Below are positions 7,643 to 14,816 of a stretch of DNA of 64,000 nt, piece after piece (position 1 is the first letter of the stretch; every line of letters begins with the position of its first letter). The notes under the pieces are model-generated. The model had not been told where the DNA came from. It did no database searches and was given only the letters and a program-made list of their open reading frames with translations. Both the position numbers and the translations under genes were made by a program. Origin of the DNA: JAFGCY01 sp964609245 (GTDB taxonomy: Bacteria; 4484-113; JAFGCY01); contig CAZSSB010000012.1 of the NCBI GenBank assembly GCA_964609245.1, positions 6,525-70,524 of the forward strand. Reading direction: 5' to 3'.

Positions 7643-8224
7643 ATGGACGCGAACGAGACGAAGATTGAGAAGGGCTTCGCCGAGGGCGAACACGTCGTGC
7701 TGCGACCGGTGCTGGAGGCAGACCTGGCGGAGCTGGCGAGACTGCTGGCGGAGAACCCGCTGGAAGCCCTGCCCTGGACGCTGCAGCGCCTGAGGAAGAA
7801 GTTCGAAGACAAGGACGAGCCGGGCCTGTGGGGCAAGTCCCAGCGCTACTTCGCCATCGCCAGGCGCGGAGGCGGAGTCGTCGGCTACCTCAAGGAGAGC
7901 GACGATTCCAACCGCGGCATGTACTGGAACGAGCACCATATCCAGGACGGCCTGGAGGACCGCGCGGCGCTGGGCCTCGACGCGGTCAGCGCTTACCTGG
8001 CGTACAAGCAGAAATGGCACAACCCGCTCAGGATCAGCTTCGACGTGCTGCGCCCCGAGGAAATGAAGATCGACTGGCTGGAGCAGGCGGGGTTCGAGCT
8101 GGAACTCACCCAGGAGCGCATCATGCTCTACCTGGGGCAGCCCGAGGCGCGCTGTCTCTATACCTGGTTCAGCGAGGAACTGCTGAGCGCGCCAGCCTGG
8201 GAGGAGGAGGAAGCCGGCAGCTGA
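7643..8224 (+). CDS. GNAT-like acyltransferase, type B copy 3
   Basis: This is a 193-residue type B paralog that shares its first 15 residues with copy 2. It has the blocks DEPGLWGK, GGGVVGYLKES, EDRAALGLDAVSAYLAYK and WLEQAGFELELTQERIM. The frame is open further upstream, but the ATG at 7643 has the same AGGAGAACGTT ribosome binding site as copy 2 and matches its N-terminus. The C-terminal tail is rich in Glu. The CoA loop is degenerate (R-x-x-L-G-x-D), as in all four B proteins. Confidence 0.75.
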   Translation: MDANETKIEKGFAEGEHVVLRPVLEADLAELARLLAENPLEALPWTLQRLRKKFEDKDEPGLWGKSQRYFAIARRGGGVVGYLKESDDSNRGMYWNEHHIQDGLEDRAALGLDAVSAYLAYKQKWHNPLRISFDVLRPEEMKIDWLEQAGFELELTQERIMLYLGQPEARCLYTWFSEELLSAPAWEEEEAGS

Positions 8225-8257
8225 GCCGATGGACGCGGCGACGGAGTGAGATAAGAC

Positions 8258-8821
8258 ATGCATACGATCTGGACAGGGGAGCGCGTACGGCTGAGGCCCT
8301 TCAGGGACGAGGACGAACGCTGCGGCATCTACGAGGAGCTGCACGTCACGCCCAATCAGTTCTGGGGCGCCTGGTGGTCCGCGCGTCAGAAGGTCAGCAA
8401 GGACTTCGAAGAGGCCGGCATGCTGGCCGCTGACAAGTACAGCACCTTCGCCATCGAGAGACTGGATACCAACCAGTTGGTTGGCTATGAGGAGTATGGG
8501 ATTATCTCGAGCATCGCAGCCTGGGTCGGGACGTTCATCAAGCCCGAGCACTGGCACCTCGGTTTCGGCATCGAGGCCAAGCAGCTGTGCTACTGCTACC
8601 TGTTCGAGAGCTTCCCGCTGGTGCGGGTTGACTCGGGCACACTGGAGCACCACCTGCGCGCCAGAAGCGGGCTGCTCAAGAGCGGCATGACCTTTGAGGG
8701 CTGTGTGCGGCGCATGCACCCGACCGCCGGGCGCTTCTGCGACCTGGTCACCTACTACATCTTCCGCGAGCAGTGGGAGCAGCTGCCGATCCGGCAGGTC
8801 GTCAGACGGGGGGCACTGTGA
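8258..8821 (+). CDS. GNAT acyltransferase, type A copy 4
   Basis: This 187-residue protein opens IWTGERVRLRPFRDEDERC, has VGTFIKPEHWHLGFGIEAKQ, and ends EQWEQLPIRQVVRRGAL. It lies 33 bases after type B copy 3. Its TGA overlaps the ATG of the next gene, and copies 4, 5 and 6 form an uninterrupted A-A-A run with no B gene between them. The tail EQLPIRQ-V-VRRGAL is identical in copies 4 and 5, suggesting a recent duplication or gene conversion. Confidence 0.88.
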   Translation: MHTIWTGERVRLRPFRDEDERCGIYEELHVTPNQFWGAWWSARQKVSKDFEEAGMLAADKYSTFAIERLDTNQLVGYEEYGIISSIAAWVGTFIKPEHWHLGFGIEAKQLCYCYLFESFPLVRVDSGTLEHHLRARSGLLKSGMTFEGCVRRMHPTAGRFCDLVTYYIFREQWEQLPIRQVVRRGAL

Positions 8822-9390
8822 TGCACGTGGTGTACACCGGAGAGCGAGTCAGGCTGCGTCCGTTCCGCGACGCCGCGGAATGGCTTGAGCTGCGCGCCAC
8901 CATCGACGCGGTGCCCAACGACTACTGGGGGTCACTGTTTCACCCGCAGGCACGGCACGCCGCTCAGTTCGAGCGCAACGGGCTGCTGGACGAGGCGGGG
9001 CTCGGTGCCTTCGCCATCGAACGCCTGGACACCGGCCAGCTGGTGGGCTACGAGCGGCACCGCACTCCGCGCCCGGGCGCTATCGCAGCCAGCGTCGGTA
9101 CGCTGATCCTTGAGGAGCACTGGCACCGCGGCTTCGGCATCGAGGCCAAGCAGCTGTGCTTCTGCCACCTGTTCGAGAACTACGCGATCGAGCGCGCGGA
9201 GGCTTCGACGTTCAGCAACCACCTGCGCGCCAGGCGTGGGATGGAGCTCAGCGGCATGCAGCCTGAGGGACGCCTGCGTTCCTGGCTGCGCGTCAGCGGC
9301 GTCTATCAGGACCTGCTGATGTATCGGATCTTGCGCGAGCAGTGGGAACAGCTGCCGATCAGGCAGGTCGTGAGGCGGGGGGCACTGTGA
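8821..9390 (+). CDS. GNAT acyltransferase, type A copy 5
   Basis: This 189-residue protein opens VYTGERVRLRPFRDAAEW, carries EEHWHRGFGIEAKQLCFCHL, and ends with the same EQWEQLPIRQVVRRGAL tail as copy 4. The start ATG shares an A with the previous TGA, and its own stop is read into the next ATG in the same way. Between copies the N-terminal strand and the CoA loop are well conserved. The variable part is residues 20-60, where GNAT proteins often contact their acceptor substrate. Confidence 0.88.
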   Translation: MHVVYTGERVRLRPFRDAAEWLELRATIDAVPNDYWGSLFHPQARHAAQFERNGLLDEAGLGAFAIERLDTGQLVGYERHRTPRPGAIAASVGTLILEEHWHRGFGIEAKQLCFCHLFENYAIERAEASTFSNHLRARRGMELSGMQPEGRLRSWLRVSGVYQDLLMYRILREQWEQLPIRQVVRRGAL

Positions 9391-9959
9391 TGCAGGTTGT
9401 CTATACCGGCGAGCGAGTCAGGCTGCGTCCGTTCCACGACTTCGAGGAAATCAACGACGTGCACGCCGAGGACTACGGGGTTCCCGATCCGTTTCGCGGC
9501 CCGCGCTGGTGGCCGGTCGGCGCGCGCGAGGCGGAGTTCGAGAAGAACGGCATGCTCGATCACGAGGCTTACAGCATGGCCGCGATCGAGTGTGTGGATG
9601 GCAGCGAACTCGTGGGCATCAGTGGCTGCAGCAGCTACCGGCCCGGGCTGCTGGCGATGAACATCGGCACCTACATCCTGGCGCAGCACCGCGGACAGGG
9701 CTTCGGCATCGAGGCCAAGCAGCTGATGCTCTGCCGGCTGTTTGAGAGCTACCCGCTGCAGGCGGTGCGCTCCAGCACGATGGAGCATCACAGACGTGCG
9801 CGCGCCAGCCTTGAAAGCTGCGGCATGCGCTGCTGCGGCCGTCTGCGCGCCATCGAGCGGGCTGACGGGCAGTTCTTTGATGAAGTGCAATACGAGATCT
9901 TCCGCGAACAGTGGGAACAGCTGCCGATCCGGCAGATAGTCAGGCGAGGTCAAGCATGA
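9390..9959 (+). CDS. GNAT acyltransferase, type A copy 6
   Basis: This 189-residue protein opens VYTGERVRLRPFHDFEEI, has the loop HRGQGFGIEAKQLMLCRLFE, and ends EQWEQLPIRQIVRRGQA. The loop matches the R/Q-x-x-G-x-G consensus. It overlaps the previous gene by one base and the next type B gene by four (ATGA). Copies 3 and 6 both have a Met after the KQL of the loop, unlike the Cys or Ala of the others, which may mark a subfamily. Confidence 0.88.
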   Translation: MQVVYTGERVRLRPFHDFEEINDVHAEDYGVPDPFRGPRWWPVGAREAEFEKNGMLDHEAYSMAAIECVDGSELVGISGCSSYRPGLLAMNIGTYILAQHRGQGFGIEAKQLMLCRLFESYPLQAVRSSTMEHHRRARASLESCGMRCCGRLRAIERADGQFFDEVQYEIFREQWEQLPIRQIVRRGQA

Positions 9960-10555
9960 GTGAGGCAAGAACAGATGCGCCGAAGGTTCCTGCGGATGTG
10001 ATCGCGGGCAGGCAGGCTCAGAGTATGGCTACCGGCACCTACGTCCGGCTGCGGGCGGTGCAGGAAGAAGACCTCGAGCAGCTGGCCGCCCTGATGGCGG
10101 CCACGCCCTGCCCGCGCGAGCTGCTGCCCTGGACCGCCCAGCGCCTCAGAAAGAAGTACAACGACGAGAAGGAGCCGGGCCTGTGGGGACGCCGGGATCG
10201 CGTCTACCTCGCAGTGCGGATTGCCGACGGGAAGGTCGTCGGCTACATCGACGAGCGCGAGCGCTGGATCTGCCGCGACCTGCACCTGCACGTCGCTGCC
10301 GACGCCGCGGACCGGGACGCGCTGGGCAGCGACATGCTGGCAGCCTACATGCGGATGGTCCTCGACTGGCACGACCAGCCGCGCTTCGAGGCCCACGTGT
10401 TGGCCTGCGAGGACCACAAGCAGCAGTGGCTGGCCGCGGCTGGCTTCGAGCTGGAGGTCAGCTTCTCCGAGTACTTCATGCACCAGGGCAGGCCAGAGGC
10501 ACTGCAGTTCTGGGGCTGGATCAACCCAGGCGTAGCTGACGGAGCTCACTCATGA
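9956..10555 (+). CDS. GNAT-like acyltransferase, type B copy 4
   Basis: This 199-residue type B paralog has an N-terminal extension of about 25 residues before TYVRLRAVQEEDLEQLAAL. It retains PWTAQRLRKKYNDEKEPGLW, KVVGYIDERE, the degenerate loop ADRDALGSDMLAAYM and WLAAAGFELEVSFSEYFMH. It is the most divergent B copy. The ATG overlaps the preceding stop by four bases, and its own stop overlaps the ATG of a small basic protein gene in the same manner. Tight overlaps on both sides support co-translation. Confidence 0.75.
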   Translation: MSEARTDAPKVPADVIAGRQAQSMATGTYVRLRAVQEEDLEQLAALMAATPCPRELLPWTAQRLRKKYNDEKEPGLWGRRDRVYLAVRIADGKVVGYIDERERWICRDLHLHVAADAADRDALGSDMLAAYMRMVLDWHDQPRFEAHVLACEDHKQQWLAAAGFELEVSFSEYFMHQGRPEALQFWGWINPGVADGAHS

Positions 10556-10728
10556 GCAAAGCGAAAGACAGCAAGGTGATTGTCCGTGCGGCGGAGGTGC
10601 TGCGCCGGTCGCGCAGCGAAATGCACATCCAGCACCGGCTCAGTGCCAGCGGCACCGGCGCGCACAGGAACCGCAAGCGCTACTGCCGCAAGGCCAAGCA
10701 CCGGGCGGACTACCGGAGTGAGGACTAG
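10552..10728 (+). CDS. 58-residue highly basic small protein
   Basis: The ATG at 10552 overlaps the stop of type B copy 4 (ATGA). The product starts MSKAKDSKVIVRAAEVLRRS and ends RKRYCRKAKHRADYRSED. About a third of its residues are Lys, Arg or His. No family is recognised; the composition suggests nucleic-acid or ribosome binding, or a lysine-rich acyltransferase substrate. The overlap with the upstream gene and the clean stop before the next type A gene argue that it is real. Confidence 0.6.
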   Translation: MSKAKDSKVIVRAAEVLRRSRSEMHIQHRLSASGTGAHRNRKRYCRKAKHRADYRSED

Positions 10729-10753
10729 CAGAGGACCAAGTGAGGATGCAGTC

Positions 10754-11320
10754 ATGAACAACGTTTACACGGGAGAGACGGTCCGCATCCGGCCGCTGGC
10801 CGGCCTGGATGAGTTTTACCGGATCATGGCGGCGGAAAACCTGGAGCCCAACGAGCACTGGGGGGTCTGGCACTACCCGGCACCCGAACAGCGCACGGAT
10901 TTCGATGAGCACGGGTTCATGACCACGGACAAGTACTCGATGTTCGCCATCGAGCGCCTCGACACCGGCGAGTGCATCGGCTACGAGGAGTTCGGCGGCC
11001 TGCCGCCGGGCAAACTCGGAACATGGATCGGCACCTTTGTCATGGCCGAGCACCGCGGCAACCGCTTCGGCGTCGAGGCCAAGCAGCTGGCCTACTGCTA
11101 CATCTTTGAGAACTACCCGGCGCGGATGGTCTTCGCCGATACCACGGCCACGCATTTCGGCGCCCAGCGCGGACTGGCGCTGTCGGGGATGCGACGCATC
11201 GGCGCGCGGCGCAAGGCACACTACCGCCGGGGTGAGTATGTCGACGTGGTGCTGTACGCGATCCTGCGCCACGAGTGGGAGCAGATGGAATACCGGCACA
11301 ACGTCAGGCGGGGCATGTGA
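10754..11320 (+). CDS. GNAT acyltransferase, type A copy 7 (altered CoA loop)
   Basis: This 188-residue protein opens VYTGETVRIRPLAGLDEF and ends WEQMEYRHNVRRGM. The CoA loop reads EHRGNRFGVEAKQLAYCYI. Compared with other copies, the first glycine of the G-x-G is replaced by Arg (N-R-F-G), which may weaken CoA binding. It starts 25 bases after the small basic gene. Its stop codon overlaps the start of copy 8 (TGATG). Confidence 0.86.
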   Translation: MNNVYTGETVRIRPLAGLDEFYRIMAAENLEPNEHWGVWHYPAPEQRTDFDEHGFMTTDKYSMFAIERLDTGECIGYEEFGGLPPGKLGTWIGTFVMAEHRGNRFGVEAKQLAYCYIFENYPARMVFADTTATHFGAQRGLALSGMRRIGARRKAHYRRGEYVDVVLYAILRHEWEQMEYRHNVRRGM

Positions 11321-11883
11321 TGCATACGACCTGGACAGGAAAGCTGGTGCGGCTGAGGCCCTGGAAGGACGGCGATGAAATCTACGCGTTCAATGAACGT
11401 AACAACATCGTGCCCAACGAGATACTGGGGCCGGTCTGGTATTCGCTGCCCAAGGAGCAGCAGCTGTTCGAGCCGACCGGTCTGATGGACCCGCAGATGG
11501 TCTGCCTGTTCGCCATCGAACGCCTGGACACGGGCGAGATGATCGGGCTGGAGGGCGCGGTGTTTCTGCGCGGAACCCGGCTGGTAGCGGACGTCGGCAC
11601 GTTCGTCATACCTGAGCGCCGCGGGCGGGGCTTCGGCTGCGAGGCCAAGCTGCTGGTGCAGTGCTTCCTGTTCGAGAGCTTCCCCCTGCAGCGTGTCGAC
11701 GCCTGGACGCTGGCGTCGCACAGCCGGGCGCGACGGGGACTGGAACTCTGCGGCATGCACTACGAGGGCCGGCTCCGTCGTTGCCACTTCAGCCAGGGAT
11801 GCTACGTCGACCGTGTGCACTATGTCATCTTTCGCGAGCAGTGGGAAACGCTGCCGGTACGGGGGTATGTGAAGCGCGGATAG
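11320..11883 (+). CDS. GNAT acyltransferase, type A copy 8
   Basis: This last copy of the array has 187 residues, opening TWTGKLVRLRPWKDGDE, with the loop RRGRGFGCEAKLLVQCFLFE and ending WETLPVRGYVKRG. The loop fits the R-x-x-G-x-G consensus, so it is probably catalytic. Translation is coupled to copy 7 by a one-base overlap. The rtcB gene begins 30 bases after its stop, with GGAGGTGA as ribosome binding site. Confidence 0.88.
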   Translation: MHTTWTGKLVRLRPWKDGDEIYAFNERNNIVPNEILGPVWYSLPKEQQLFEPTGLMDPQMVCLFAIERLDTGEMIGLEGAVFLRGTRLVADVGTFVIPERRGRGFGCEAKLLVQCFLFESFPLQRVDAWTLASHSRARRGLELCGMHYEGRLRRCHFSQGCYVDRVHYVIFREQWETLPVRGYVKRG

Positions 11884-11913
11884 GCGGCTGTGCGCCCGCC
11901 GCGGAGGTGAACC

Positions 11914-13170
11914 ATGGAAATCATCAGCGAGAAGGTACGGAGGATCAAGGCCGCCAGCGGCCGGGAGGCCCGCATCTGGGTCGAGCGGCCGGAACTGGTC
12001 GAGGAGCAGGCGCTGACGCAGATCGAGTCGATGTTGACGGCGCCGAACCTGTTCGAGCACATCGCGGTGATGCCCGACGTGCACTGGGGCATGGGCGCGA
12101 CGATTGGCGCGGTGATGGCGCTCGACGACGCGATCGTGCCCAACTGCGTCGGCGTCGACATCGGCTGCGGCATGGCCACGCATCCGCTGGGCCTGAAGTA
12201 CGAGGGCGAGCTGCGCACGAGGCGCTTCTGGCGCAACTGGCTGGGGAAGACCATGCGCGAGGTCCCCACCGGCTTCAATTGCCATCCGTACATTCCGGAC
12301 CGGCTTGAAGCCTTGAAGCTGGAAGCGCGCAGCGAGCGCGGCGATCAGGCCGGCGTGGAGAACCTGCGCTGCGCCGACGCCATTCCCTGCGCGAAGTCCT
12401 TCAAGAGCCTGGCCGAGGAAGCCGTGCGCCAGCAGGGCACGATGGGTGGCGGCAACCACTTCCTGGAGATCCAGCGCGACGAAGCGGACAACCTCTGGCT
12501 GATGGTGCACTCCGGCAGCCGCAACATCGGCTACCAGATCGCGCGCTATTACGCCAGACTCGCCGAGGAGATGAACAGGCGGCTGGGCCAGGAAGCCGCG
12601 CCGCAGCTCAGCTGGCTGTCGCTGTCCACCCCCGAGGGGCAGGCGTACCTCAGCGACATGCAGTGGGCGGTGGACTACGCCCTGCTCAACCGCAAGTCGA
12701 TGCTGCGCCGCGCCCTGGGCGTGCTGGGCGTGGACTTCCACGCGGGCTCGGTGATCAACATCCCGCACAACTACGCCGCGGTCGAAGAGCACTACGGCAA
12801 GCAGGTGGTGGTGCACCGCAAGGGCGCCACCAGCGCGCGGGTCGACGAGCTGGGCATCGTGCCCGGCAGCATGGGCACGCCCAGCTACATCGTACGCGGC
12901 CTGGGCAACGAGGCCGCCTACCAGTCCTGCAGCCACGGCGCCGGACGTACGATGGGCCGCAAGGCCGCCAAGCGCGCCCTCAACACCAGCATGTTCGCCC
13001 AGGCACTGGAGGGCACCTTCAGCAAAGCCAGCGGCAGCTATCTGGACGAGGCGCCCCAGGCCTACAAGAACATCGACCTGGTGATGGGCGCCCAGGACGA
13101 ACTGGTCACCGTCGTGCACAAGCTGACGCCGGTGATCACACTCAAGGACGGACAAGGCAGCGTGGACTAG
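11914..13170 (+). CDS. rtcB: RtcB family RNA ligase
   Basis: This 418-residue protein carries the RtcB signature blocks: MPDVHWGMGATIGAVMAL, CVGVDIGCGMA, MGGGNHFLEI, HSGSRNIGYQIARYY, HRKGATSAR and SCSHGAGRTMGRKAAK. These contain the Mn-binding Asp/Cys/His residues and the histidine that is guanylylated in the known mechanism. RtcB joins 2',3'-cyclic phosphate or 3'-phosphate ends to 5'-OH ends during tRNA or RNA repair. The length is slightly short of the common 470-480. The start has GGAGGTGA. Its place immediately after the acyltransferase array, with no archease or RtcR regulator nearby, is unusual. Confidence 0.93.
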   Translation: MEIISEKVRRIKAASGREARIWVERPELVEEQALTQIESMLTAPNLFEHIAVMPDVHWGMGATIGAVMALDDAIVPNCVGVDIGCGMATHPLGLKYEGELRTRRFWRNWLGKTMREVPTGFNCHPYIPDRLEALKLEARSERGDQAGVENLRCADAIPCAKSFKSLAEEAVRQQGTMGGGNHFLEIQRDEADNLWLMVHSGSRNIGYQIARYYARLAEEMNRRLGQEAAPQLSWLSLSTPEGQAYLSDMQWAVDYALLNRKSMLRRALGVLGVDFHAGSVINIPHNYAAVEEHYGKQVVVHRKGATSARVDELGIVPGSMGTPSYIVRGLGNEAAYQSCSHGAGRTMGRKAAKRALNTSMFAQALEGTFSKASGSYLDEAPQAYKNIDLVMGAQDELVTVVHKLTPVITLKDGQGSVD

Positions 13171-13194
13171 TCAAGCGGCAAGCCGCGAAGAAGG

Positions 13195-13260
13195 TAGGCC
13201 GGACTTCAGTCCGGCGATTCAAAGGTCGGCGGGTTGAAACCCGCCGCTACCGGTGATCGG
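13195..13260 (+). repeat. Dispersed double-hairpin repeat, copy 1
   Basis: Hairpin 1 is GCCGGAC-TTCA-GTCCGGC (13198-13215). Hairpin 2 is CGGCGGG-TTGAAA-CCCGCCG (13227-13246). They are joined by GATTCAAAGGT and followed by CTACCGGTGATCGG. A second copy with the same architecture and linker, but different stem bases, lies at 52459-52521. REP elements mobilised by RAYT transposases look like this, but no transposase is in the window. Confidence 0.75.
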
Positions 13261-13268
13261 AGGAAGCT

Positions 13269-14135
13269 ATGTCGGTACAACAGGAACGTGTTCGAGGCGG
13301 CGCCCGCGGCGGCGGCCGGATCATGCGGGAGCTGAGCGCGGTGCGCGCCTTCATCCTGCGCGACCTCGACCTGACCAAGCGCTATCTGGGCTGGGACATC
13401 GTCTGGCTGGTCTACAACCTGATCAACGCGGTGATCATCGGCCTGATCGGGCTGAGCAGCGGGGCCACGCCGGAGCATGTGCCCGGCGGTCAGCCCTACG
13501 TGTTTTATCTGCTGATCGGCGCGATCATGTGGAATTACCTGGCGGTGCTGTTCATCATCATCGCGGAGACGGTGGCCTGGGAGCGCTGGGAAGGCACCCT
13601 GGAGTATACCTTCATGGCGCCGATTCACCGGCTGACCCATCTGTTCGGTGTCTGCGCCTTCGCCACCATCTATGGCATCGTGCGCACGATTCTGATGCTG
13701 GCGATCCTGGTGTTGGCCTTCCATCTCGACCTCACCCAGGCCAACCTGCTCAGTGCCCTGGTGGTGCTCGTGATCGGCAGCTTCGCGATGGTGGGCCTCG
13801 GCCTCATCGCGGCGGTAGCGCCGCTGCTCAGCCCGGAGAAGGGCGCGCAGGCGACGCACATTCTGCTGGCGGTGGTACTGCTGGTCAGCGGCGTGTACTA
13901 CCCGATCGCCGTGCTGCCCAGCTGGCTGCAGCCGGGCGCCTACGTCACGCCGGCCTACTGGGCGCTGGTCGCCGAGCGCAAGGCCTTTCTGGCCGGCACG
14001 CCGCTGACGCAGCTGGGGCCCGAGCTGCTGGGGCTGGTGATCAGCGGGCTGGTGTTCATCCCGCTGGGCTACCTGGTGTTCAGCTGGGGCGAACGCTATG
14101 CCAAACGGGTCGGGCTGCTGAAGCGCAGCGGGTAG
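13269..14135 (+). CDS. ABC-2 type transporter permease
   Basis: This 288-residue membrane protein has about six membrane segments. These include YLGWDIVWLVYNLINAVIIG, FYLLIGAIMWNYLAVLFIII and a late LLAVVLLVSGVYYPIAVL segment followed by the amphipathic turn common to ABC-2 permeases. ATG at 13269 follows CGGAGGA. The fold is that of exporters that pair with DrrA-like ATPases. The only such ATPase in the window is at 3653-4627, so I infer they form one transporter with the acyltransferase array between the two genes. A repeat (13195-13260) separates it from rtcB. Confidence 0.85.
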   Translation: MSVQQERVRGGARGGGRIMRELSAVRAFILRDLDLTKRYLGWDIVWLVYNLINAVIIGLIGLSSGATPEHVPGGQPYVFYLLIGAIMWNYLAVLFIIIAETVAWERWEGTLEYTFMAPIHRLTHLFGVCAFATIYGIVRTILMLAILVLAFHLDLTQANLLSALVVLVIGSFAMVGLGLIAAVAPLLSPEKGAQATHILLAVVLLVSGVYYPIAVLPSWLQPGAYVTPAYWALVAERKAFLAGTPLTQLGPELLGLVISGLVFIPLGYLVFSWGERYAKRVGLLKRSG

Positions 14136-14168
14136 ACAGAGAGCGGCGACGAGGCAGCCAGCCGGTGC

Positions 14169-14174
14169 TAGAAT
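14169..14174 (+). promoter_or_regulatory. -10 box TAGAAT before UPF0316 gene
   Basis: GC-TAGAAT ends ten bases before the ATG at 14185, predicting a leader of only a few bases. No -35 box is apparent. Confidence 0.45.
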
Positions 14175-14184
14175 TCCCCCCGCC

Positions 14185-14715
14185 ATGTTACCGGACAATC
14201 TGTTTCTGGCCTTTGTGATGGTCTTCGGCCTGCGCGTCACCGACGTCTCGCTGGGCACGCTGCGCACCGTCTACATCCTGCAGGGCCGCCGCATCCGCGC
14301 CTCGGTCATCGGCTTCTTCGAGGTCCTGATCTGGATCTTCGTCATCAGCCAGGTGGTCGCAGCGATTTCCAGCTGGGTTCTGATGATCGCCTACGCCGGC
14401 GGCTTCGCGACCGGCACGTGGGTGGGCCTGTGGCTGGAGAAGCGCTTCGCGATCGGCTACTCCCAGCTCAGAATCATCAGCCGCGATCACGGCGAGGACA
14501 TCGCCGAGGCGCTCTGGGCGGAGAACTTCGGCGCCACCGTGGTGCAGGGGCACGGCCGCGACGGCGAGATCGCCCTGGTCTTCAGCATCCTGCCGCGCCG
14601 CTTTATCAACCGCTGCGTGACGATCGCCAGCGAGATCGACGATGACTGCTTCGTCTCGGTCTCCGACAGCCGCTACCTGTTCCGCGGCTACCTGGGACAG
14701 GGCATCAGGAAGTAG
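14185..14715 (+). CDS. UPF0316/DUF2179-like membrane protein
   Basis: This 176-residue protein has three predicted membrane helices in its first half, including RVTDVSLGTLRTVYILQGRR with the conserved polar turn. A cytosolic DUF2179-type domain follows, in which GHGRDGEIALVFSILPRRF and VSVSDSRYLFRGYLG are visible. The family occurs widely in bacteria and its function is unknown. The start is set by the ATG at 14185 with a -10 box just upstream. The gene is separate from the preceding permease. Confidence 0.82.
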   Translation: MLPDNLFLAFVMVFGLRVTDVSLGTLRTVYILQGRRIRASVIGFFEVLIWIFVISQVVAAISSWVLMIAYAGGFATGTWVGLWLEKRFAIGYSQLRIISRDHGEDIAEALWAENFGATVVQGHGRDGEIALVFSILPRRFINRCVTIASEIDDDCFVSVSDSRYLFRGYLGQGIRK

Positions 14716-14816
14716 CGCTTTCGCGATTCGCGAGCCCGGTGAAACCTCCGCTCGGACCTTCCCCTCATACACCGGTGCGAGCTATACGCACCAGGCTGGT
14801 TGATAGGATGTGTGAC

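Noticed and set aside
11221..13155. Long minus-strand open frame of about 640 codons opposite rtcB and GNAT genes
   Set aside because: It is the reverse-strand echo of strong GC3 bias in rtcB and GNAT copies 7-8. It has no recognisable motif, while the plus-strand genes have full family signatures.
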